From the NCBI GenBank assembly GCA_026387595.1, contig JAPLLL010000106.1, forward strand, positions 3,197-18,262: a DNA stretch of 15,066 nt, read 5' to 3'. The notes below the pieces were generated by a model that was given only the letters and a program-made list of their open reading frames with translations, did no database searches and was not told where the DNA came from. A program made the position numbers and the translations under genes. The stretch is from Candidatus Omnitrophota bacterium. Its GTDB lineage: Bacteria > Omnitrophota > Gorgyraeia > JABMQH01. Numbering within the stretch: the stretch's first letter is position 1; every line of letters begins with the position of its first letter. Shown here piece by piece: positions 6,336 to 11,963 of the stretch.

Positions 6336-6575
6336 ATGGCAGATAAAGTCATGAAGTGCGGAGTGCAGAGGAAAAAGGGTTATCTTTACTACATCGACAA
6401 GAAGGGCAACGTGGTAGAGACAAAGATGGCCCGCGGCACGAAAAAGGGAGGCGGCGGCAAGGTCATCGTAAAGGCAGGCATCAAAAGGCAGAAGGGCTAC
6501 CTCTATTTCATCGACAAGAAGGGCGACATCTCCAAGGCGAAGATGGCCCGCGGTGGAAGAAGAAAGAAAAGATAG
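6336..6575 (+). CDS. Small basic protein of two tandem units, function unknown
   Basis: The 79-residue product consists of two copies of one unit: residues 4-37 and 42-75, each with K/R-x-K-GYLY-[YF]-IDKKG near the middle and KMARG at the end, joined by a Gly run (38-41). The tail is Arg/Lys-rich and the protein is strongly basic, with no signal peptide or membrane segment. The repeated aromatic strand plus IDKKG turn looks like a small beta-hairpin unit. Binding of nucleic acid or another polyanion is an inference from charge only. I start it at the ATG 6336, 8 nt after GAGGGGG; an in-frame GTG at 6327 overlaps the Shine-Dalgarno and is less likely. I do not recognise a named family. Confidence 0.75.
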   Translation: MADKVMKCGVQRKKGYLYYIDKKGNVVETKMARGTKKGGGGKVIVKAGIKRQKGYLYFIDKKGDISKAKMARGGRRKKR

Positions 6576-6593
6576 TCGGTTGGTTGATGTAGA

Positions 6594-6626
6594 GTGCGGC
6601 CGGGGAGACAGTTCCCCCGGCCGCAC
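6594..6626 (+). other. GC-rich 12-bp hairpin without U-tract
   Basis: GTGCGGCCGGGG (6594-6605) is perfectly complementary to CCCCGGCCGCAC (6615-6626), with a 9-nt loop. It lies between the small repeat protein and the peptidase gene, whose ATG is only 6 nt further on. No T-run follows on either strand, so it is not a standard intrinsic terminator. It would occupy the ribosome-binding region of the peptidase gene, and no Shine-Dalgarno is visible there. Confidence 0.75.
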
Positions 6627-6632
6627 AAAACC

Positions 6633-7862
6633 ATGAAAAAAATTCTTGATTATATAAATTCCCGCAGAAGCGAAATAGTAAAACTTACTAAGACGCTTAT
6701 CGAGATCCCCACCCAGAACCCTCCCGGCGAGCATTATGAGGAAATGGTACGCGTAATAGAAAAAAAATGCCGGGCCATGGGCCTTTCTACAAAACGCTTT
6801 ATTACACCCAGGGCGTATCTGCGTAAAAAAGGCATTACTACCGGGTCCGAAAGGATAAACCTGATTGCTGACTGGGACCTGGGCCATAAGGAAACAATAC
6901 ATATAACCTGCCATTATGACGTTGTGCCTGCTACGAAAAACTGGGACACCCACCCGTTTAAGGCGCATATAAATAAAGATAAAATAACCGGCCGCGGCGC
7001 AGAAGACATGAAGGGCACGCTTTGCGCAGCCATATTTGCGGTTGAGGCCATAAAAGCGCTGAATCGCAAACCCGGGGCGAATATCCAGCTTTCGTTCTGT
7101 CCGGACGAGGAAACAGGCGGAGAAACCGGGTTTGGCTGGCTTGTTAAAAACGGGCTCGTGAAGGCCACGGCAGGGATAAGCGAAGGTTATTCGAATAATT
7201 TTATTTCAATCGGCAATAAGGGCGTCTATTGGTTTGAGGTTGAGGTTATTGGAAAATCAGCTCACGGTTCCATGCCGTATAAAGGCATAAACGCCTTTGA
7301 ACACGCTGCGGACCTTGCGCAGGAATTTAAAAACCTTAAAGCAAAGATAGAAAAAAAGAAGTCGCGATTCATGACAAAAGACAGCCGCGACAGGTTTCCT
7401 ACACTCATGATGGGAGGGGAGGTCCTGGGCGGGTGTAAAGTGAACGTTGTGCCGGAGGAGGTTGTTTTTTCAGTGGACCGCCGCCTGATACCTGAAGAAA
7501 CCAGGGAAACCGCAAGGCGCCAGGTGCGAGAGGTTATAAAAAAATTCTGCGCTAAAAATCCCCGGGTGCGGATCCGCATAAACGAGAAGATTTGTAACAG
7601 CCCGTGCGTTTCGGAATCGCGCGCGCCCGTGTGCCGGGCAATGGCTTCGGCCGTAAAAACGGTGACAGGCAAAGATCCGAAATTCGCGATCATGGCCGGG
7701 GCAACAGACCTCAGATTTTTAATGCAGCATGGAATTCCGTGTGTTGGATATTCTGCCAGGGGCGGCAGCCGGTGGCATAGCGACAATGAATATATTTCCA
7801 TAAAAAGCATACAAAATACTGCCAAGATCTATTGCCTTACGATACTATCCCCGCTGCTCTAG
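6633..7862 (+). CDS. M20 family metallopeptidase / deacylase
   Basis: This 409-residue protein belongs to the ArgE/DapE/ACY1/CPG2 family of two-zinc amidohydrolases. Metal ligands are visible: His94 with Asp96 in CHYDVVP, Asp125 in GRGAEDMKGT, the Glu pair 159-160 in PDEETGGETGF, Glu184 in GISEG, and His382 in SRWHSDNEY. The dimerisation domain begins around NKGVYWFEVEVIGKSAHGSMP (195-215). The substrate cannot be read from sequence. DapE is unlikely because the cell has DapL, which avoids succinylated intermediates. I chose the ATG at 6633 because the family starts with a helix like KKILDYINSRRSEIV; an in-frame GTG at 6594 would begin inside the hairpin. No Shine-Dalgarno is evident. Confidence 0.88.
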   Translation: MKKILDYINSRRSEIVKLTKTLIEIPTQNPPGEHYEEMVRVIEKKCRAMGLSTKRFITPRAYLRKKGITTGSERINLIADWDLGHKETIHITCHYDVVPATKNWDTHPFKAHINKDKITGRGAEDMKGTLCAAIFAVEAIKALNRKPGANIQLSFCPDEETGGETGFGWLVKNGLVKATAGISEGYSNNFISIGNKGVYWFEVEVIGKSAHGSMPYKGINAFEHAADLAQEFKNLKAKIEKKKSRFMTKDSRDRFPTLMMGGEVLGGCKVNVVPEEVVFSVDRRLIPEETRETARRQVREVIKKFCAKNPRVRIRINEKICNSPCVSESRAPVCRAMASAVKTVTGKDPKFAIMAGATDLRFLMQHGIPCVGYSARGGSRWHSDNEYISIKSIQNTAKIYCLTILSPLL

Positions 7863-7905
7863 TTTCCAATCAAGTGTTAATAATAAAAAAGTTAGCTTAT
7901 TGTCA

Positions 7906-7933
7906 TTGACAATTCTTTATTTTATGCTATAAT
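7906..7933 (+). promoter_or_regulatory. Consensus sigma-70-type promoter for the pilT-like gene
   Basis: TTGACA (7906-7911) and TATAAT (7928-7933) are both perfect matches to consensus, with a 16-nt spacer, in an AT-rich stretch after the peptidase gene. A start of transcription about 7 nt after the -10 box falls near 7940, only about four bases before the ATG at 7944. The mRNA would therefore be nearly leaderless. Confidence 0.8.
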
Positions 7934-7943
7934 TTATGCAGAC

Positions 7944-9107
7944 ATGGGAGAAAATAGGGTAGCCGGCCTCATCGGTCAGGCTATGATCGAAAATCAGCTT
8001 GTCACAAAAGAGCAATTAGAAGAGGGGCTGCGCTATCAGGCGAAAGTAAAAAAGTTAATAGGACAGATCCTTGTTGAGTTGGGTTATATCAAGGAAGACA
8101 CCCTTCTGGATTTTCTGGAAGGGGTTTTTTATGGCTATAAGACAGCGCCTGCGCAACAGCCGGTTAAGATCTTTAGCGATGTAGACGAGCTGCTGGCATC
8201 CGACTTTGAAAAATGGCTCATCTTTATGGTGAACAAAAATGCATCGGACTTGCACCTAATAGCCGGCGCCCAGCCGCAATTGCGCGTAAACGGGGAGCTG
8301 ATGTCGGTTAATGTAGAGCCCCTGTCCGCGGACAACGTAAAGACATTGGCATACAGCATACTGGACTATGAGGAAATAGCCGGCCTGGAACAAAACAGGG
8401 CGCTTGATAAATCATTTGAGATAAAAGGGCTGAGCCGGTACCGCTTGAACCTGCACTGGCAGAAAGATTCCGTAGGTATCAGTGTAAGGGCGCTGCCTTT
8501 GCATATACCCGCCTTTGCCGAATTGGGCATACCTGAGGTATTAAAAGAATTTGTTACCAGGCCCAGCGGTCTGGTCCTGGTCACAGGGCCCGCAGGATGC
8601 GGTAAATCAACCACCATGGCCGCAATGATAGAATATATCAACCTGACCAGGCGGCTGCACGTAGTTACGATCGAGGACCCCATCGAATATGTATTTGTAT
8701 CCAAGAAAGGCCTGATAAGACAGCGAGAATTAGGCACGGATACCCTTTCGTTTAAAGAGGCCCTGAAGAGCGTTGTTCGGCAGGACCCGAATATTATATT
8801 TATCGGCGAGATGCGGGACCTGGAGACCATACAAAGCGCGCTTTCTCTTGCGGAAACAGGGCACCTGGTCCTGAGCACGCTCCATACGCAGGATGCAGTG
8901 CATTCCGTAAACAGGATCGTGGATGTTTTCCCGATGTCGCATCAGCACGAAGTCCGCACAAAACTTTCATTGGCCCTGCAGGCGGTAGTGGTGCAGCAGC
9001 TGATACCGCGCGCCGACAGGCATGAGGTCGATGAACCAGTCCCTTCTGGAGCTTTACGAAAGCGGCATTGCCGCCTGGGAAGATATATATTCGCGCAGCA
9101 ACGATAA
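7944..9107 (+). CDS. pilT: Type IV pilus PilT-like ATPase, C-terminus altered by deletion/frameshift
   Basis: PilT-type hexameric ATPases drive pilus retraction at the inner-membrane base. Residues 1-65 form a helical region resembling the MshEN-type N-domain (LVTKEQLEEGLRYQ, LGYIKEDTLLDFL), unusual for plain PilT. Then come the PilT N-domain (DLHLIAGAQPQLRVNGEL), a Walker A box GPAGCGKS (215-222, where GPTGSGKS is usual), the Asp box TIEDPIEYVF, the Walker B region IIFIGEMRD and the His box GHLVLSTLHT. Family sequence stops after IPRADR (residue 359, base 9020). The last 28 residues are out of frame. The true C-terminus follows from 9019 in another frame with about 40 residues missing between. 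Expression probably comes from the promoter at 7906; the gene is nearly leaderless. Confidence 0.85.
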   Translation: MGENRVAGLIGQAMIENQLVTKEQLEEGLRYQAKVKKLIGQILVELGYIKEDTLLDFLEGVFYGYKTAPAQQPVKIFSDVDELLASDFEKWLIFMVNKNASDLHLIAGAQPQLRVNGELMSVNVEPLSADNVKTLAYSILDYEEIAGLEQNRALDKSFEIKGLSRYRLNLHWQKDSVGISVRALPLHIPAFAELGIPEVLKEFVTRPSGLVLVTGPAGCGKSTTMAAMIEYINLTRRLHVVTIEDPIEYVFVSKKGLIRQRELGTDTLSFKEALKSVVRQDPNIIFIGEMRDLETIQSALSLAETGHLVLSTLHTQDAVHSVNRIVDVFPMSHQHEVRTKLSLALQAVVVQQLIPRADRHEVDEPVPSGALRKRHCRLGRYIFAQQR

Positions 9108-9138
9108 AGAAGAATTGCTGCGGATGCTGCCGAAGTAA
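9019..9138 (+). pseudogene. pilT: PilT-like ATPase, detached C-terminal end
   Basis: In the frame ending at TAA 9136-9138 the sequence reads GMRSMNQSLLELYESGIAAWEDIYSR and then DKEELLRML. This is the usual end of PilT (family: GMQTMDQSL, then L-x-x-L-x-x-x-G-x-I). The stretch that normally links IPRADR to this end, with the EVM, TPAVRNLIREGK and QIYSxIQTG motifs, is absent. The join is at about 9018-9024 (AGG-CATG), and short homology such as GGC may have mediated it. The segment has no start of its own, though an internal ATG exists at 9031. Confidence 0.82.
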
Positions 9139-9142
9139 ATAA

Positions 9143-9193
9143 CCGAGCCTTGAATATAAGAAGCGAACCGGAGGGAGGCGCTCGGATTTTTTT
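9143..9193 (+). terminator. Terminator-like hairpin with T7 run before the methyltransferase start
   Basis: CCGAGC (9143-9148) pairs with GCTCGG (9180-9185) and is followed by A and seven T (9187-9193). The enclosed loop is long (31 nt) and contains the purine-rich GGAGGGAGG (9170-9178). The stem is short, so this is a moderate call. It could end the pilT transcript. It sits just 4 nt before the methyltransferase ATG, so it may instead act as a conditional leader. Confidence 0.45.
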
Positions 9194-9197
9194 GTCT

Positions 9198-10352
9198 ATG
9201 AATAAACCCGGATTTAAAAAACCTTTATCAATCGTTATATTGGCAATAAGCACTTTGGTGCTTAATCCAGAGGCCGGGCTCTGCCTCAGGCCGGCCTCTG
9301 TTGCAGAGCGGGATTATTATGCAAGCGGGGAATTTGAGCAGCGCAAAAGGGCGATTGTCTATTACGGCGTATACAGCGCGGATGAGTTAAAAACACTTGA
9401 TAACCTGTACTACTGGCATAAAAAAGGTAAGAGCACTACGCTCAATGAACGCGTTCGCGTATGGCAATATATGGTATTAATGAGGTTGGATGCCGCCGAC
9501 CCGGGCATATTCGCAGCCTTAAAAAATGAGATTGAGGGAAAGGGCGGCGAGATCGACGGCCTGTATATAGGTTATGATTGGAGCGTTGAAAGGATTCCGG
9601 CGGAAGACAAGATAAGATCTGTTGAAAATAATATCGAGATAAAAAAGGGCAGCCGGATACTGGATATCGGCTGCGGCAAAGGTAGCGTAATATATAAATT
9701 AGCGCAGCGCCATTTGACAGCGAGCTTTGTAGGGATCGACGCGAGCCCGTATAATATCGCAACCGCGATAGATTCTGTTCTGGCGTCGGCATTCCCGCTC
9801 AAAAATTTAAAATTTCACATGCGGGACTGCAGGCCGGTTAGAGAAGGGATCCCCAGCCGCGGCATACCGTATCCTGACGGCGTTTTTGATGCGGTATTGC
9901 TTCTGGAAGGCGTAATGGACGAGGAAAACAACAAGCCGGAGTGGGAAGCGCCGCTTTGGGACGAAGTAATAAGGATTACAAAGAAAGATAGCGGGACAGT
10001 GGCTTTTGTAGGCTATCGCGGAGAAGGATCTTTTGAGGTCAGTGTTAAGAAAGCTGGTATTTTTGCTGACAGTAAGCCGGCGTCATTTTTTATTAACGGG
10101 GGCTGGCATCAATTTTTCCCGCTGCCATGGCGGGCGCCAGGAGAGGGTGATGTAGAGGCGCAATATCGGAAACGGCAAACAAGTTTTTGCGTCTGGCAGC
10201 TGAGCAGGACGCCGCCTTCGCGGCCGCGTCCGCTTTTAGTTTCACGGCCACAGTCTTTGGCTCCGGCTGTGCCTTTGGCAATAACGCCGGCTACCGGTGC
10301 GCATTTTGAACAATTAGGTCTGTTTGAAAACACTGCAGCTGCCTGTATTTAA
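9198..10352 (+). CDS. SAM-dependent methyltransferase domain protein with apparent signal peptide
   Basis: The 384-residue protein starts with a basic stretch (MNKPGFKKP) and a hydrophobic core (LSIVILAISTLVL, 10-22) followed by EAGLCLRPAS, which looks like a Sec signal peptide, although the LCLRP segment does not fit a classic lipobox. Residues about 85-150 are helical. A class I methyltransferase fold follows: motif I ILDIGCGKGS (154-163), VGIDASPYN (178-186) and FDAVLLLEGVMDE. After about residue 330 the tail is Pro/Arg/Ala-rich and low in complexity. An exported methyltransferase would be odd because SAM is cytoplasmic, so the N-terminus may be an anchor instead. The start is uncertain: the ATG 9198 has a purine box 19 nt away, and in-frame TTG codons lie at 9150 and 9192. 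The substrate is unknown. Confidence 0.7.
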   Translation: MNKPGFKKPLSIVILAISTLVLNPEAGLCLRPASVAERDYYASGEFEQRKRAIVYYGVYSADELKTLDNLYYWHKKGKSTTLNERVRVWQYMVLMRLDAADPGIFAALKNEIEGKGGEIDGLYIGYDWSVERIPAEDKIRSVENNIEIKKGSRILDIGCGKGSVIYKLAQRHLTASFVGIDASPYNIATAIDSVLASAFPLKNLKFHMRDCRPVREGIPSRGIPYPDGVFDAVLLLEGVMDEENNKPEWEAPLWDEVIRITKKDSGTVAFVGYRGEGSFEVSVKKAGIFADSKPASFFINGGWHQFFPLPWRAPGEGDVEAQYRKRQTSFCVWQLSRTPPSRPRPLLVSRPQSLAPAVPLAITPATGAHFEQLGLFENTAAACI

Positions 10353-10360
10353 ATTTGGCT

Positions 10361-10419
10361 CGGGGGCGGATGAGCCCTCTTTTCCCCTCTGGTGAGAGGG
10401 TTCAATAAATCCGCCCCCG
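10361..10419 (+). repeat. Nested inverted repeat between the methyltransferase gene and the rib promoter
   Basis: CGGGGGCGGAT (10361-10371) is perfectly complementary to ATCCGCCCCCG (10409-10419), and inside it CCCTCT (10385-10390) pairs with AGAGGG (10395-10400) around a GGTG loop. No T-run follows. It lies between the methyltransferase stop and the -35 box at 10432, so it may end or insulate the upstream transcript, or bind a regulator. Confidence 0.65.
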
Positions 10420-10431
10420 GCCAATATCCTC

Positions 10432-10460
10432 TTGACAATATGGAAAGTTATTGCTACAAT
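10432..10460 (+). promoter_or_regulatory. Sigma-70-type promoter of the riboflavin operon
   Basis: TTGACA (10432-10437) and TACAAT (10455-10460) are separated by 17 nt. Transcription would start near 10467, at the 5' edge of the FMN aptamer, which supports the call. Confidence 0.82.
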
Positions 10461-10466
10461 ACATTT

Positions 10467-10639
10467 ACGATCTTCGGGGTGAGGTGTAATTCCTCGATCG
10501 GCGGTCCCGAAAGGGTTCCGAAGTGCTTGCTGGTAAAATCCCACGGGCACGAGGGAAAAGTCCGCAAGTCCCGCAAAATGCGGGACAGAACCGGCGAAAT
10601 TCCGGTACCGACGGTAAAAGTCCGGATGGAAGAAGGTTA
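10467..10639 (+). promoter_or_regulatory. FMN riboswitch (RFN element)
   Basis: The conserved RFN blocks are all present in order: ATCTTCGGGGTGAGGTG, AATTCCTCGATCGGCGGT, AAGTCCGCAAG, the GAACCGGCGAAATTCCGGTACCGAC region (split around 10590-10613), AAAGTCCGGATGGAAGAAGG. Two of the helices are extended, so the aptamer is longer than many. FMN binding stabilises the P1 stem, here CTTC near 10472 with GAAG near 10630. A terminator follows at 10650, so the expected effect is premature termination when FMN is plentiful, lowering ribBA and probably the following rib genes. Confidence 0.95.
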
Positions 10640-10649
10640 GATGTGATTT

Positions 10650-10680
10650 ATCCCGAAGGTTATCTTCGGGATTTTTGTTT
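10650..10680 (+). terminator. Riboswitch-controlled intrinsic terminator before ribBA
   Basis: ATCCCGAAG (10650-10658) pairs with CTTCGGGAT (10664-10672) around GTTAT, followed by TTTTTGTTT (10672-10680). The 5' arm is also complementary to the 5' edge of the aptamer: 10470-10480 can pair with 10650-10660 over 11 positions (two of them G-U). This gives a ready antiterminator when P1 is open. Confidence 0.9.
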
Positions 10681-10692
10681 ATGGGACAGGAA

Positions 10693-11892
10693 ATGAAATT
10701 TAACACTATTGAAGAGATCATACAGGACATAAAAGCCGGCAGGATGGTCATTATTATTGATGACGAGGACCGTGAGAACGAAGGCGACCTTGTCATGGCC
10801 GCTCCTTCTGTAAGCGCAGACGATATAAATTTCATGGCAAAACACGGCAGGGGCCTTATATGCGTTCCTATGGAAGAGGCTCGTTTGGATGCGCTGGAAC
10901 TGCATCCCATGTCGCTTGCCCCGCGGGACCCTTTTAAGACTGCGTGGATGATATCAGTGGATGCCAAAGACGGGGTAACTACCGGGATCTCTGCCCATGA
11001 CAGGGCCCAAACCATAAAAATACTTTGCGATACAAAAATAAGGCCGGCTGATCTGATCAAGCCGGGCCATGTATTTCCCCTGAAGGCGCAAGAAGGCGGT
11101 GTCCTGGTAAGGGCTGGCCATACAGAGGCTTCTGTTGACCTGGTAAGGCTGGCCGGAGTTAAGCCGGCAATAGGAGTGATCTGCGAGATCATGAACGACG
11201 ACGGCACCATGGCGCGGACCCAGCAGTTGATAAAATTCGCGCAAAATTACGGTTTAAAGATAGGCACCATCGCTTCTCTTATTGAATACAGGCGCGGCAC
11301 TGAAAAATTGGTAAAACGGCTCACTGAAACGGTCATCCCTACCAGACACGGCGATTTTACATTGATGCTGTACGAATCAAAACTGTATAATGAACAGCAT
11401 GTTGCCCTTGTCAAAGGGGATATCTCCAAAGGCGATATCCTTGTCAGGGTCCACTCGCAGTGCCTTACCGGCGACGTGTTTGGTTCGATGCGATGCGATT
11501 GCGGCGAACAACTGAACGCGGCAATGGAGCTGGTGCAGAAAGAAGGCAAGGGCGTGATCCTTTACATGCGGCAGGAAGGAAGGGGCATAGGCCTGGCGAA
11601 TAAAGTAAAGGCATACGCGCTGCAGGACAAAGGCATGGACACTGTGGAAGCGAATGAGGCGCTCGGATTCAAACCTGACCTGCGCGATTACGGTATCGGC
11701 GCGCAGATACTGGTTGACCTGGGCCTGAAAAATATACGCCTCATGACGAATAACCCGCAGAAAATAGTCGGGCTTTCGGGCTACGGCTTGAATATTATAG
11801 AAAGAGTGCCGCTTGAAATGAGCCCGAGCCGCGTAAATAAGAAATATCTCAGGACAAAAAAAGAAAAGATGGGCCATTTTTTAAAAATATAG
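10693..11892 (+). CDS. ribBA: Bifunctional 3,4-dihydroxy-2-butanone 4-phosphate synthase / GTP cyclohydrolase II
   Basis: RibBA makes both starting compounds of riboflavin. The N-terminal half (about 1-205) is the DHBP synthase domain: DDEDRENEGDLVMAA (23-37), TTGISAHDR, PGHVFPL, RAGHTEASVDL and CEIMNDDGTMAR. The C-terminal half is GTP cyclohydrolase II with the zinc cysteines 257, 268 and 270 in CLTGDVFGSMRCDCG, YMRQEGRGIGL and RDYGIGAQIL. The length of 399 residues is typical and both domains look intact. I chose the ATG at 10693, which has GGGA 6 nt upstream; the ATG at 10681 directly abuts the terminator T-run and has no ribosome-binding site. The FMN riboswitch controls it. The stop codon's last base starts leader copy 3. 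Confidence 0.95.
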   Translation: MKFNTIEEIIQDIKAGRMVIIIDDEDRENEGDLVMAAPSVSADDINFMAKHGRGLICVPMEEARLDALELHPMSLAPRDPFKTAWMISVDAKDGVTTGISAHDRAQTIKILCDTKIRPADLIKPGHVFPLKAQEGGVLVRAGHTEASVDLVRLAGVKPAIGVICEIMNDDGTMARTQQLIKFAQNYGLKIGTIASLIEYRRGTEKLVKRLTETVIPTRHGDFTLMLYESKLYNEQHVALVKGDISKGDILVRVHSQCLTGDVFGSMRCDCGEQLNAAMELVQKEGKGVILYMRQEGRGIGLANKVKAYALQDKGMDTVEANEALGFKPDLRDYGIGAQILVDLGLKNIRLMTNNPQKIVGLSGYGLNIIERVPLEMSPSRVNKKYLRTKKEKMGHFLKI

Positions 11893-11958
11893 GTCCCTCG
11901 CCCGCCAAGGGCGGGGTCGGGATCAATTTCCAGAATGTAAACGATAGAAATTGGGAGG
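11892..11958 (+). promoter_or_regulatory. Repeated structured intercistronic leader, copy 3 (before the PilZ gene)
   Basis: Third copy, starting on the last base of the ribBA stop. P1a pairs 11892-11897 with 11919-11924 (GGTCCC/GGGATC). After a TC/TC internal loop with a G-G mismatch, P1b pairs 11901-11906 with 11910-11915 (CCCGCC/GGCGGG, AAG loop). P1b is again paired but with bases unrelated to copies 1 and 2. P2 pairs 11924-11930 with 11947-11953 (CAATTTC/GAAATTG), enclosing the conserved GAATGTAAACGATA. GGGAGG (11953-11958) shares its first base with P2. From P2 to the ATG at 11964 is 10 nt, exactly as in copy 1. No promoter is visible, so it lies within the rib transcript. Confidence 0.72.
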
Positions 11959-11963
11959 CAAAT

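Noticed and set aside
6356..6592. An alternative frame across the small repeat protein gene
   Set aside because: It is His/Arg/Gly-rich shadow sequence; the frame from 6336 has the leader-provided Shine-Dalgarno and a clear internal duplication.
6633..7862. Calling the M20 peptidase DapE
   Set aside because: The window contains DapL, whose route has no succinyl-diaminopimelate; M20 proteins cover many substrates.
7944..9138. Programmed frameshift in the pilT-like gene
   Set aside because: About 40 family residues are missing between the two frames, so ribosomal frameshifting cannot restore the protein.
11892..11958. c-di-GMP riboswitch before the PilZ gene
   Set aside because: The conserved GEMM-I sequences and tetraloop-receptor arrangement are not visible, and the same element precedes dapA and the small repeat protein.
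105..11958. The three leader copies as a CRISPR, transposon ends or MITE
   Set aside because: They are kilobases apart, always in the same orientation and always ending on a Shine-Dalgarno, with paired but different stem bases. No transposase or target duplication is seen. A mobile origin is not fully excluded.
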